The notes under the pieces: generated by a model
The model's input: only the letters and a program-made list of their open reading frames with translations
The model's database searches: none
Told to the model about the DNA's origin: nothing
Source: an uncultured Prevotellaceae bacterium
Lineage (GTDB): Bacteria; Bacteroidota; Bacteroidia; Bacteroidales; Bacteroidaceae
Direction of reading: 5' to 3'
Assembly (NCBI GenBank): GCA_902780025.1
Contig: CACZDV010000024.1
Coordinates: 1-45,153, forward strand
DNA: 45,153 bases
Shown here: in pieces, positions 1-6,291 of the stretch
Position numbering within the stretch: the first letter of the stretch is position 1
Layout: every line of letters starts with the position of its first letter
Program-made: the position numbers and the translations under genes

Positions 1-181
1 CGACATTTCTGTTGTGCAAGAAATATGTACAATAAAATGAATTTTGTCGCTTTGCAAGCAAAATCCCACTAAACCCTATAGGTTGCGGATTTGAGGTTTC
101 CTTAAAGTAAAGTCCTTTAAGGATATATGTACATGCCTCATATATTAAGAGGTTACCGATACGCAGTTCTTTGATATTCAT
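1..181 (-). CDS. hypothetical protein, ELRIGN-type N-terminus, cut by the window edge
   Basis: The reading frame starts at an ATG at 181 and stays open for 60 codons to the left edge, so the C-terminus is missing. The first residues, MNIKELRIGNLLIYEA, resemble the start of short proteins common in Bacteroidota phages and integrative elements (ELRIGN). The function of that family is not known to me. The ATG overlaps the TGA of an open frame to its right by four bases (ATGA), an arrangement that suggests translational coupling. The assignment rests on the N-terminal motif and on uninterrupted coding; there is no domain to name a role. Confidence 0.55.
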   Translation of the reverse strand, partial: MNIKELRIGNLLIYEACTYILKGLYFKETSNPQPIGFSGILLAKRQNSFYCTYFLHNRNV

Positions 182-194
182 ACATCCAAACCGT

Positions 195-308
195 TCAGTT
201 TTTCAACAATATCTTCAAAGTCCTGTCCGTGTATCTGACACACATGACAGACACCAGTACAATAGCACCAATCGCTATTCCTGCAGATAATATTCTTTTC
301 TTTTTCAT
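195..308 (-). CDS. possible 37-aa membrane peptide, reading frame uncertain
   Basis: An ATG at 308 opens a 37-codon frame that starts MKKKRILSAGIAIGAIVLVS, which looks like a single membrane segment or signal sequence, and ends at a TGA at 195-197. It lies 20 bases after the stop of the preceding minus-strand gene. A second frame on the same strand is open from 336 to 178 with no ATG. It encodes a Cys-rich stretch (CRNSDWCYCTGVCHVC) and an amphipathic tail, and it ends in ATGA overlap with the next gene. The real product may join the two frames or be a decayed gene. No recognisable family. Confidence 0.3.
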   Translation of the reverse strand: MKKKRILSAGIAIGAIVLVSVMCVRYTDRTLKILLKN

Positions 309-328
309 ATCCAACAATTATATTATGA

Positions 329-778
329 TCAGTCCACTATCAGTCCGTCAGCCGTCCTCGACTCTTTTTTCTTCTGAGAGGATTTCTTGACGGTAGTATT
401 AGTATTTTTTTTAAGAGGTACAGGTTTTTCCTTCTTCTTAATGGCAACAATAGGGATAGTGTTCTTTTTCTTGTCCACCATGAACTTAAACACGCCTATT
501 ACCAGAGGAAAGGTTTTACCCTTCACCTCCACAACCTGGTTGTCGTAAAACTCCGTTCCTTCAGCTGCCACCAACAGCACCAGGTTTCCGTTAAATTCCT
601 TGGATCCTCTTTTTGCGTCACCCTTAGTCAATGCCAGTGCATATTTATCAGACCAGATTCTTGAAACCTTGAATACATGCTCTTTATATATCTCTTCAGG
701 TTCCTTGAACCACACGAATGACTGTGCCCTCGATGCGAGAGACATGAATACCATCAACAACAGCAATATTTTCCTCAT
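329..778 (-). CDS. secreted hypothetical protein with Lys-rich tail
   Basis: The product is 149 aa if translation starts at the ATG at 778; a GTG at 784 would add two residues. The first 20 residues form a signal peptide (MRKILLLLMVFMSLASRAQ), with cleavage likely after the AQ, as is common in Bacteroidota. The middle, about residues 25-105, is a compact beta-rich stretch with alternating hydrophobic and charged residues. The last 45 residues are Lys/Ser/Thr-rich and probably disordered. I do not recognise the family. It lies downstream of ssb on the same strand within the mobile element, so a role in element maintenance or transfer is conceivable but unproven. Confidence 0.6.
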   Translation of the reverse strand: MRKILLLLMVFMSLASRAQSFVWFKEPEEIYKEHVFKVSRIWSDKYALALTKGDAKRGSKEFNGNLVLLVAAEGTEFYDNQVVEVKGKTFPLVIGVFKFMVDKKKNTIPIVAIKKKEKPVPLKKNTNTTVKKSSQKKKESRTADGLIVD

Positions 779-800
779 TGACACATGGAATTATATATAA

Positions 801-827
801 GGGCGCTGATTTTCTGGCTCAGCGTCC
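801..827 (-). terminator. hairpin between ssb and the secreted protein gene
   Basis: GGGCGCTGA (801-809) pairs with TCAGCGTCC (819-827), nine base pairs with one G-U, around a 9-base loop. It follows the ssb stop on the minus strand. Only a TTATATATA stretch follows, so termination would be weak. It may instead be a processing or stability hairpin. Confidence 0.35.
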
Positions 828-864
828 GAAGCCTTGATATATCTGCTACTATGAATAGAATTTT

Positions 865-1299
865 TCAGAAGGGGAGATCGTCCGCCTTGTCATCAGGGGC
901 CTTGAACGGCATACCGGCATTTGTGTCAGGAACATTATTCTCAGGAGCGTTCTGTTCCTGTTCCGAATCCTGGCCTCCCTGTTTCTTGCCGAACGGTACG
1001 AACTTGATAAAACTTGCCAGGATTACCACCTGGGCATGAGGATTACCATCCTTACCATTCCAAGCACTTGGTTCAATCTGCTGCCCGGCAACTTCAATCA
1101 TCTTTCCTTTTGTCAGATGCTGCACCAGCTTACCCATGTGTGCCGGCATGTTGCTTCTTACGCGCACCCACATTGCCTTGTTCTCACCCTGTGAATAGAT
1201 ATCCGTTGCAACGTCCATTGTCATGAAGTTGCCGTTCTTACCTTCTATCACCTTTGCACCGTCCTTTCCGATACGGCCGATAAAATACGAATTGATCAT
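865..1299 (-). CDS. ssb: single-stranded DNA-binding protein
   Basis: This 144-aa protein has the SSB layout. An OB-fold at about residues 1-105 begins MINSYFIGRIGKDGAKV and contains the WVRVRSN strand. A Gln/Asn-rich linker follows, then an acidic tip ending DDLPF, the peptide that recruits DNA-processing partners in this family. It coats single-stranded DNA during replication or transfer. As a second, element-borne copy beside an integrase it probably serves the mobile element rather than the chromosome; SSB genes are common in such elements. The ATG at 1299 gives the expected N-terminus. It is transcribed away from the small gene at 1571. Confidence 0.9.
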   Translation of the reverse strand: MINSYFIGRIGKDGAKVIEGKNGNFMTMDVATDIYSQGENKAMWVRVRSNMPAHMGKLVQHLTKGKMIEVAGQQIEPSAWNGKDGNPHAQVVILASFIKFVPFGKKQGGQDSEQEQNAPENNVPDTNAGMPFKAPDDKADDLPF

Positions 1300-1570
1300 A
1301 TAAACAAACTTTTTAAGTTCAACATCATGTGCGCGAAATTACAAATAATTTAGGCAAGGTCTCAATTTTACAGTTATTATTTCTTGATTTAACAAATTCA
1401 AGAGGTATTTGTATGAGAATCAGCCTAATAATTGAGTAATCATCTCCGTTTTTTGTATTTTCAATCCGTTTTGAACGTCTCAGAAGGAAGAAACGTTATA
1501 AATATATAAATTTAGACGCCAAATTATTCCAAATAGAATCTATTTGGTATATTTGCAGAAAATTTTGAAT
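1300..1570. other. divergent intergenic region between ssb and the 1571 gene
   Basis: This 271-base AT-rich gap lies between two genes reading outward. On the minus strand a weak candidate promoter for ssb is TAATTTCG at 1341-1334 with a TTG at 1365-1363. On the plus strand the region ends in a palindrome next to a -7 box (1526-1555). I see no further gene in it. Confidence 0.4.
1526..1555 (+). promoter_or_regulatory. palindromic operator overlapping a -7 box
   Basis: CCAAATAG (1529-1536) and CTATTTGG (1540-1547) form a perfect 8-base inverted repeat with a 3-base centre. Outside one mismatched pair, two further pairs match. The -7 element TATATTTG (1548-1555) directly abuts the right arm, and the gene's ATG is 16 bases beyond it. 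No good -33 TTTG lies at the usual distance, which suggests an activated or tightly controlled promoter. Occupancy of the palindrome would block or recruit polymerase. Confidence 0.5.
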
Positions 1571-1795
1571 ATGAAACAACAAAAGAACATAAAAGTTATT
1601 CACGTCCACTTTCTGCATGGCAGGAAGAACTTCTATTTTGGCAGTATCAGTGCCATTTTCAAGAAATTCACAGAAAAGGAGCTGGGATGTACTGAGAGTT
1701 ATTTACTGCACGTACTGACCGCCGACGGCAGCAGCCATATCACCTCAGAGGCATGTTTTATCCGCTCTCACCTTATAAAGAGTGAAAGGGAATAG
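1571..1795 (+). CDS. 74-aa hypothetical protein of mobile-element type
   Basis: The start is taken at the ATG at 1571, which follows a -7 box by 15 bases; an in-frame ATG at 1544 would lie inside the operator and promoter. The protein begins MKQQKNIKVIHVHF and has the look of a small alpha/beta domain with a FYFGSISAIF strand-helix unit and a SHLIKS end. Short proteins of this appearance occur widely in Bacteroidota integrative elements, with no assigned function that I know. It is the only plus-strand gene in the element and converges with the 1802 gene, with a gap of six bases. It may be regulated through the palindrome upstream. Confidence 0.6.
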   Translation: MKQQKNIKVIHVHFLHGRKNFYFGSISAIFKKFTEKELGCTESYLLHVLTADGSSHITSEACFIRSHLIKSERE

Positions 1796-1801
1796 GGACT
1801 G

Positions 1802-2284
1802 TCATGTAAAAGGTATATCCAGTTCCAAAGAAGGTTCCTTGTAGCCTGTATGTGTAGCAATGAATGCCGTTTCGAGGGACTGTGATATTTTCTTCAGTTC
1901 TTCAGGTGACACATGTTTTCTGTCTTTCTCCGCATTGTCAGCTAAAGCCTTCCGCAAGCTGCCACCGATACGCTTGTCATCGAGAAAGACATTATATACA
2001 GTAAACACCCTGTTGTGAAACTCAGCGTCCTTCATCTCCTCATCAGTCTGATAGCGTTCGTAACAGACTGTCATAGTCTTCCTCAGAGACTTTCCTGACC
2101 TGCTATTCTCCCAACCCGCGCCCTCGCTGTTCTCGAAGGCAATAGCTATTGCCTCGCGCTTCTGGATCTTATTGATTTTACTCCAGCCGTAATATACTTT
2201 CAGTCGCCTATGGGAGGCTTTCATTTTTTGTCTTCCATGTTTTGCATCCAGCATTTTCAGTTTATCTCTTGTCAGTTCATTCAT
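1802..2284 (-). CDS. hypothetical protein, fourth gene of the PP-loop operon
   Basis: The product is 160 aa, rich in Lys, Arg and Glu, with no signal peptide or membrane segment, so it is probably cytoplasmic. It is predicted mostly helical. The N-terminus (MNELTRDKLKMLDAKHGRQK) is strongly basic, which would suit nucleic-acid binding. The last residues, ELDIPFT, resemble the tip of SSB proteins but carry an extra Thr that would block the terminal Phe carboxylate. It lies 15 bases after the stop of the 132-aa gene on the same strand and is likely cotranscribed with it. No family recognised. Confidence 0.6.
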   Translation of the reverse strand: MNELTRDKLKMLDAKHGRQKMKASHRRLKVYYGWSKINKIQKREAIAIAFENSEGAGWENSRSGKSLRKTMTVCYERYQTDEEMKDAEFHNRVFTVYNVFLDDKRIGGSLRKALADNAEKDRKHVSPEELKKISQSLETAFIATHTGYKEPSLELDIPFT

Positions 2285-2299
2285 AAGGAAAATTGTATT

Positions 2300-2698
2300 T
2301 TATTCAGATTTTCTACTGTTATACACTTCCATAATCTGGTCAACCATCCCTATTGCTGTATCGTATGCTACCGTCAGCTCAAAGCTAAAAGGACCATTGC
2401 AGGTGCCGACCTGACCTTTCTTGCTGATGGTGAAGATGCAGGCTACACAATCCAACACATCATATTCATCCTTAGCATCCCATAACTCCACGATGATGAA
2501 TTTCTCAGTATCTTCATCGATGCCGTAGTCATCAAACTCGTATCGTTCAATGCCGATGGACTTCCGTGTGCTTATTTTGTATGTCACCACCTTGAAAGCT
2601 TCCCATTCGTCTGCAGACGTCTGGAACTTCACCTTCTTACCGAGGAAGTTTTTCTTCACCACCTCACGGATGCACTGTTTTAATTCTTTCTCAGTCAT
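2300..2698 (-). CDS. hypothetical protein, third gene of the PP-loop operon
   Basis: The product is 132 aa, acidic and cytoplasmic by appearance. A helical N-terminus (about residues 1-18) is followed by an alternating strand pattern (KVKFQTSADEWEAFKVVTY, then EKFIIVELWDAK), suggesting a compact alpha/beta fold. No catalytic motif is visible. It sits between the 247-aa and 160-aa genes with gaps of 31 and 15 bases, all on the minus strand, so an operon with the PP-loop ATPase is likely. Function unknown. Confidence 0.6.
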   Translation of the reverse strand: MTEKELKQCIREVVKKNFLGKKVKFQTSADEWEAFKVVTYKISTRKSIGIERYEFDDYGIDEDTEKFIIVELWDAKDEYDVLDCVACIFTISKKGQVGTCNGPFSFELTVAYDTAIGMVDQIMEVYNSRKSE

Positions 2699-2729
2699 AT
2701 TCTCTCGTCATGATGTTATCCTTAATAAT

Positions 2730-3473
2730 CTATTGCCATCCCCGGATATTGATATTACAATCCCGGATAGGTTTTACTTCAAGCATTTCGTTACAGAAAT
2801 CCTTCACGATCTGTTCTACCTCTGGCAGATAGTGCAGGTCCGGATCTGACCAGAACAATATCTTTATAGTATTGTCATTTCCTGTCCATCTCTTAAATTT
2901 CCCGTGTAAGTGTTTATAGAATCCATCCATCAGGTTCATGCACCTTTCGGCATCTTCTCCGTCAAGTTTTTCCTGTTGTTTGGAGTTAAGCCAGTTATAG
3001 TCCTCTTCTCTGAAGAATCCCCGTGCCTCCTCGTCGAACTTGGCATTATAGGCTTTCAGCTGAGTCTTTGTCAGAGAATCGGCTATCTGTGAGAACCCGG
3101 TTGCCCAAGGCCAGCACAGAATGCCTTCCTTTAATGCCTTATCAAAGATATCCCGCACGTCCTTGCGGTATCTGCTGCGCTGCAGCACAAAGTATTTATT
3201 CGGGAAATAGCAGTCCAGATATACAAACTCCGGCGTGGATCCATTCACCACAAAATACAGGCCCTTGTACCAGAAATTGTATTCATAGGCTATCTTATAT
3301 TCGTCGTTAGTGTCGTAGCACGGAGTACCGAAGCGGCGGTATAGGTACAGGAAAGAGTCAGAGACTTTCAGTTCGCCCCAGATGCCCTGGGCTATCTCCC
3401 GTACTCCGAAAGCTCTTTTAAAAGTTTTGGGGCAACGTTTTTTTGTCTTTATGATCTTGTTATTCATAATCAA
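2730..3473 (-). CDS. hypothetical protein, second gene of the PP-loop operon
   Basis: The product is 247 aa with no signal peptide. It is rich in aromatic residues (Tyr, Phe, Trp), for instance YEYNFWYKGLYFVVNG at about residues 63-78. It has a DxD-like FWSDPDLHYLP near residue 210. Two starts are possible, ATG at 3473 or 3467. It follows the PP-loop ATPase by 32 bases. Proteins of this sort travel with PAPS-reductase-like genes in mobile elements, so it may be a partner or substrate-recognition factor, but this is inference from position. I recognise no domain. Confidence 0.6.
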   Translation of the reverse strand: MIMNNKIIKTKKRCPKTFKRAFGVREIAQGIWGELKVSDSFLYLYRRFGTPCYDTNDEYKIAYEYNFWYKGLYFVVNGSTPEFVYLDCYFPNKYFVLQRSRYRKDVRDIFDKALKEGILCWPWATGFSQIADSLTKTQLKAYNAKFDEEARGFFREEDYNWLNSKQQEKLDGEDAERCMNLMDGFYKHLHGKFKRWTGNDNTIKILFWSDPDLHYLPEVEQIVKDFCNEMLEVKPIRDCNINIRGWQ

Positions 3474-3505
3474 TACTTTTATGTTATACTTCAGTTATTT
3501 GCATT

Positions 3506-4486
3506 TCAAGATGGGCCACCGCATTTACGGAAGGCACCCGAAGGGAGTTGCCACTGTTGATGTCGTGGAACGAGTATAGGTGCATCATACTCATACGAAG
3601 TTGCCAGACGACGTAGGTATGGTGTGATTGCGAGATACGGGTTACCCTTACTGATCAAGGTTTTGAGGTCTGTATCACGTTTCATCGTGTACCCAAATTC
3701 CTTTTCAAACCTAATCAGATCATCTGCCTGTCGGTGGCTGACACAGGCCGCCGAGGCAAACTGGTCACAGTTACCGAATACGCAGAACTTACAGGAACAT
3801 CGTCCGAAGCCCATGAAGTAACACGGATGGGGACGGACGTGGTATTTCTCCAGCAAGTCCCACACCTGTTGCTCCATCCAGTCGCGGATGGGACGGAAGC
3901 GGTCGATATGTCTTGGATTCCTGCCATGACGGAGATCAGCCTTGTCAGGTTCCAAGATGGCGTAGCCTGCCCGCTGTTTGGACTCTTCGCCTCTCTCCCC
4001 AGAAAGAACAAGCGTTCTGATGTTCTGAAATCTTTTCTGATGACGGAGAGCCGTAGCGCATACATCTATCTTCAGATAGGCACTGCACCATCTTACCCGT
4101 AAATCAGGTGAAGGCTGAGGAAACTTGTTTCTTGTTGAAGGTTTACCTCTATCGCCTCCAGTCTGTTGTATTGAACCATCAGGAAGTTCAAAGCAAACAG
4201 GAGCGGTTAGGCTGTCCGTGCGCGTCATTTCACGCTCAAACCCACCCACCTTCCACTGAAAGTAAACAGGAATGTCAAAGGCTTCTCCGAGTTTTCGGCA
4301 ATAATCCGGAGTCACTTCCCAATCAAAAAGGCTACGGCCACGCCCGTCTATCTCCTGGTGCCAGAGTTCAATCTTATCCTTTGATACTCCATTGTCAAGA
4401 AGAAAAAGCAACAACGCCGTGCTATCCTTCCCGCCGGAGAAACTGACGATATACTTATCGTAGCTATACAGGTCGAATTTGTCCAT
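3506..4486 (-). CDS. PP-loop ATPase, PAPS reductase / DndC-like
   Basis: This 326-aa protein carries the PP-loop SGGKDST at residues 17-23, which binds the ATP pyrophosphate in adenylating enzymes. It also has an RWCSAYLK motif (Cys134) and SGERGEES (162-169), both typical of the PAPS reductase superfamily. A Cys cluster follows: C222, C230, C232, C235 and C240. It could hold an iron-sulfur cluster or zinc, as in DndC-type proteins. The superfamily activates sulfate, thiolates tRNA or modifies DNA with sulfur. Here it heads a four-gene operon inside a mobile element, away from any sulfate assimilation gene, so nucleic-acid modification or defence is more likely than cysteine synthesis. The exact substrate cannot be read from sequence. 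Confidence 0.75.
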   Translation of the reverse strand: MDKFDLYSYDKYIVSFSGGKDSTALLLFLLDNGVSKDKIELWHQEIDGRGRSLFDWEVTPDYCRKLGEAFDIPVYFQWKVGGFEREMTRTDSLTAPVCFELPDGSIQQTGGDRGKPSTRNKFPQPSPDLRVRWCSAYLKIDVCATALRHQKRFQNIRTLVLSGERGEESKQRAGYAILEPDKADLRHGRNPRHIDRFRPIRDWMEQQVWDLLEKYHVRPHPCYFMGFGRCSCKFCVFGNCDQFASAACVSHRQADDLIRFEKEFGYTMKRDTDLKTLISKGNPYLAITPYLRRLATSYEYDAPILVPRHQQWQLPSGAFRKCGGPS

Positions 4487-4490
4487 CTTG

Positions 4491-4594
4491 TTTTTATATT
4501 TACCTATTTTTATATTTTTGTATTATCAAGTGCAAAGGTACTGATAATAAATGACTTTTCCAAACAATTTAAGAATAATTATATTTTTATATTT
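4491..4594. repeat. three copies of an 11-base AT-rich repeat around a promoter
   Basis: TTTTTATATTT occurs exactly at 4491-4501, 4507-4517 and 4584-4594. The first two are 16 bases apart and lie in the predicted leader of the PP-loop operon. The third lies upstream of its promoter. They may be protein-binding sites, or simply AT-rich sequence. Confidence 0.45.
4533..4564 (-). promoter_or_regulatory. promoter of the PP-loop operon
   Basis: On the minus strand TTTG (4564-4561) is followed after 20 bases by TACCTTTG (4540-4533), a good match to the Bacteroidota -33/-7 consensus. The predicted leader to the ATG at 4486 is about 40 bases. Confidence 0.7.
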
Positions 4595-4612
4595 CCATAT
4601 TTTCATAAATAC

Positions 4613-4645
4613 AAAAAAAGGAAGCCCAGACATATATCTGAGCTT
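4613..4645 (-). terminator. intrinsic terminator of the integrase gene
   Basis: On the minus strand a stem of AAGC and CAGA with their complements (4645-4622, one mismatch) is followed by seven T residues (4619-4613). It begins 27 bases past the integrase stop codon. Confidence 0.6.
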
Positions 4646-4671
4646 ACTTATATCAGTAAATAAGTTATAGA

Positions 4672-5850
4672 CTATTTATTTTTATAACAAGTCACATAAT
4701 CTATAACCTTCCTGTTTGCTTCATCTATTTTATTCTGATTAAAGTCGATATATACAAGCGTAATACGCCTCGCCGGATCCGTGTGTCCAAGCATACGGGC
4801 TATAGTGTCCATCGGGATATCAATCTCAGCAGCTATTGACGCGCATGAATGACGGGCATAGTACGACGAACAGCCTGGTATAATCTTATTCAGACACATA
4901 TTCATACGCTTCAGATAATCTCTATAGTCCTTGACAGTATCACAGAATTTCAGCAGATGTTTTTTCCCCTTGTATTTATTAATGATTTCCATTGCTTCAG
5001 GCTCGATCTTTATAGAGTATAAAGTACCCGTCTTGGCTCTTTTGTATTCTAATCTCCCATCTAAAACCTGAGAAGGCTTTGCCGTCAGGAGGTCAACCGC
5101 ATTTATTCCCATCAGATAGAACATAAGTATGAACGTGTCTACATATCTTCGTTGATATGCCTGTAAAGGAGTATTCATCAGCATCCTTATCTGTTCTACC
5201 GACAAAGCTCTTTTCCGGGTAGGTTCTTTCACGATCTTGAACTTACGGAAAGGATAATTAGAAGTCAGCTCATCGTCTATAGCCCTATTGAATACTGCTC
5301 TGAGGTTTCGCAAATGTATTGCCCTTGCATTGGCCGACGGACAGTTTTCCATCAGCCATGTATCGAATTTTTTGAGCCAGCCGACTGTAATGTCTTCAAA
5401 CTGGAGGCTATTGACATTATTATTCGAAAAAGATTCTATCTTTGAAAGAGTGACGGCATAAAGTTCATGAGTGCGCTTTTTCAAGAGCTTGTCATTTATG
5501 TACTGATTAAAGACCTTTACCAACGGTGACTCCTGTTTGTATTCATCCTTGAAGATCGGAGATATAATCCTTTTCATCTCGTCCATGGAAAGAGAGTGTC
5601 CCAACCTCTTCTTTTCCGATATAAGGGCATTCTCTGCGTTGAGAAGCATATCTGAAAGATGAGAGTTGAGAAAGATGCGCTGGGGATGTTTAGTAACGAC
5701 CCTCAGTTTGGAGTTCCACTGTGCAGGAGAAACGAAGATGCCTATAGACATCATGAAGTTTCCATTACACGTATTCACTACCACCTTCAAAGGTGATGTT
5801 CCGTCTGCCCGTTTCTTACGGCAGTCCAGATAATAATTAATTTTTGCCAT
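4672..5850 (-). CDS. tyrosine recombinase (integrase)
   Basis: This 392-aa protein has the three-part layout of Bacteroidota site-specific recombinases. These are an arm-binding domain (about 1-90), a SAM-like core-binding domain (105-210) and a catalytic domain (215-385). The nucleophile is Tyr367 in LVYIDF, LGH places His356, Arg333 lies in YYARH, and Lys273 lies in RAKTG. The first catalytic Arg is Asn250 (MGINAVDLL) and the His of HxxR is Tyr330; such substitutions are known in this clade (IntDOT also lacks the first Arg), so it need not be dead. It would integrate and excise the element by the tRNA-Pro. Upstream lie its own promoter and a tandem 11-base repeat. Confidence 0.9.
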   Translation of the reverse strand: MAKINYYLDCRKKRADGTSPLKVVVNTCNGNFMMSIGIFVSPAQWNSKLRVVTKHPQRIFLNSHLSDMLLNAENALISEKKRLGHSLSMDEMKRIISPIFKDEYKQESPLVKVFNQYINDKLLKKRTHELYAVTLSKIESFSNNNVNSLQFEDITVGWLKKFDTWLMENCPSANARAIHLRNLRAVFNRAIDDELTSNYPFRKFKIVKEPTRKRALSVEQIRMLMNTPLQAYQRRYVDTFILMFYLMGINAVDLLTAKPSQVLDGRLEYKRAKTGTLYSIKIEPEAMEIINKYKGKKHLLKFCDTVKDYRDYLKRMNMCLNKIIPGCSSYYARHSCASIAAEIDIPMDTIARMLGHTDPARRITLVYIDFNQNKIDEANRKVIDYVTCYKNK

Positions 5851-5884
5851 AACTATTAAACATTAATAAAAGACTTATTTGTTA

Positions 5885-5906
5885 GTTGCATTATTGTTGC
5901 ATTATT
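5885..5906. repeat. tandem 11-base repeat in the integrase leader
   Basis: GTTGCATTATT is repeated exactly at 5885-5895 and 5896-5906. It lies just downstream of the predicted integrase start of transcription, 35 bases before the ATG. One helical turn separates the copies, as expected for a protein binding side by side. It could be an arm-type site for the recombinase or its excision factor, or an autoregulatory operator. Confidence 0.6.
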
Positions 5907-5915
5907 TGGGCAACA

Positions 5916-5947
5916 CAAACATACAAAACAGTTCAAAAATGAACAAA
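5916..5947 (-). promoter_or_regulatory. integrase promoter
   Basis: TTTG (5947-5944), 20 bases, then TATGTTTG (5923-5916) on the minus strand, matching the Bacteroidota consensus. The predicted leader of about 60 bases contains the 11-base tandem repeat. Confidence 0.65.
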
Positions 5948-6033
5948 ACTAAACACTTTCGGTCTTTTTTTTAATGTTGATTTTTGGAATAAAAAAGAGA
6001 TGGATTAAATGGCTGAAATCCCTTTAAACAAAG

Positions 6034-6060
6034 GAGGAGCGGGCGTTTTTCCTGCTCCTC
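6034..6060 (-). terminator. hairpin terminator after tRNA-Pro
   Basis: GAGGAGCGGG (6034-6043) pairs with CCTGCTCCTC (6051-6060), ten pairs with one G-U, loop of seven. On the minus strand CTTTGTTT follows, a moderate T-rich tail. It begins 12 bases after the tRNA 3' end. T-rich sequence also follows on the plus strand, so it may act both ways. Confidence 0.6.
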
Positions 6061-6071
6061 TTTCTTTCCAG

Positions 6072-6144
6072 TCGGGATTACTGGACTCGAACCAGCGACC
6101 TCGCGCCCCCCAGACGTGTGCGCTACCAACTGCGCTAAATCCCG
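6072..6144 (-). tRNA. tRNA-Pro (anticodon GGG)
   Basis: The minus strand folds as a full cloverleaf. Acceptor CGGGATT pairs with AATCCCG, the D arm is GCGC/GCGC with AGTTGGTA in the loop, and the T arm is GCTGG-TTCGAGT-CCAGT. The anticodon loop is CTGGGGG, giving GGG after U33, which reads CCC proline codons. The anticodon stem has one A-C mismatch. The discriminator base is A at 6072 and CCA is not encoded. The gene has its own promoter to the right and divides the mobile element from the aroA operon. Confidence 0.93.
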
Positions 6145-6190
6145 ATCCGTTTTTTGCTTGGCATCTGACCTAATGTCGGATTTGCGGGTG

Positions 6191-6222
6191 CAAAATTACG
6201 AACTTTCTGTGACATTTGCAAA
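6191..6222 (-). promoter_or_regulatory. tRNA-Pro promoter
   Basis: On the minus strand TTTG (6222-6219), 20 bases, then TAATTTTG (6198-6191). Transcription would start about 40 bases before the mature tRNA. It is back to back with the aroA promoter. Confidence 0.65.
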
Positions 6223-6238
6223 TTTTATGGGAACTTTT

Positions 6239-6269
6239 TTTGTTTTTACTTGTTTTTAGCGTACCTTTG
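6239..6269 (+). promoter_or_regulatory. promoter of the aroA-porW-porX operon
   Basis: TTTG (6239-6242), 19 bases, then TACCTTTG (6262-6269), a near-ideal Bacteroidota promoter. The predicted leader to the aroA ATG at 6292 is only about 16 bases. Confidence 0.75.
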
Positions 6270-6291
6270 CACCATAAATCAGACAAAAAAC

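Larger units (their letters stand above)
1..6071. mobile_element. right end of an integrative element next to tRNA-Pro
   Basis: A tyrosine recombinase is the last gene before a tRNA-Pro gene. The cargo to its left is typical of Bacteroidota mobile elements: a single-stranded DNA-binding protein, a PP-loop ATPase, short unknown proteins and an N-terminal ELRIGN protein. The stretch is more AT-rich than the aroA operon beyond the tRNA and is mostly on the opposite strand. The tRNA 3' end faces the element, the usual geometry for integration into a tRNA 3' end, but the matching repeat at the other end lies outside the window. The exact junction is therefore unknown. No conjugation, relaxase or phage structural gene is visible, so the element class is open. 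Confidence 0.6.

Noticed and set aside
3506-4486. Assimilatory PAPS reductase (cysH)
   Set aside because: No sulfate-assimilation neighbours, a different C-terminal Cys cluster, and a location inside a mobile element.
4672-5850. Integrase as pseudogene because of missing Arg and His
   Set aside because: Full length, own promoter and terminator; the changes are tolerated in related Bacteroidota recombinases.
6250-6291. Upstream ATG for aroA
   Set aside because: It precedes the -7 box of a strong promoter, and EPSP synthase homology begins at the ATG at 6292.
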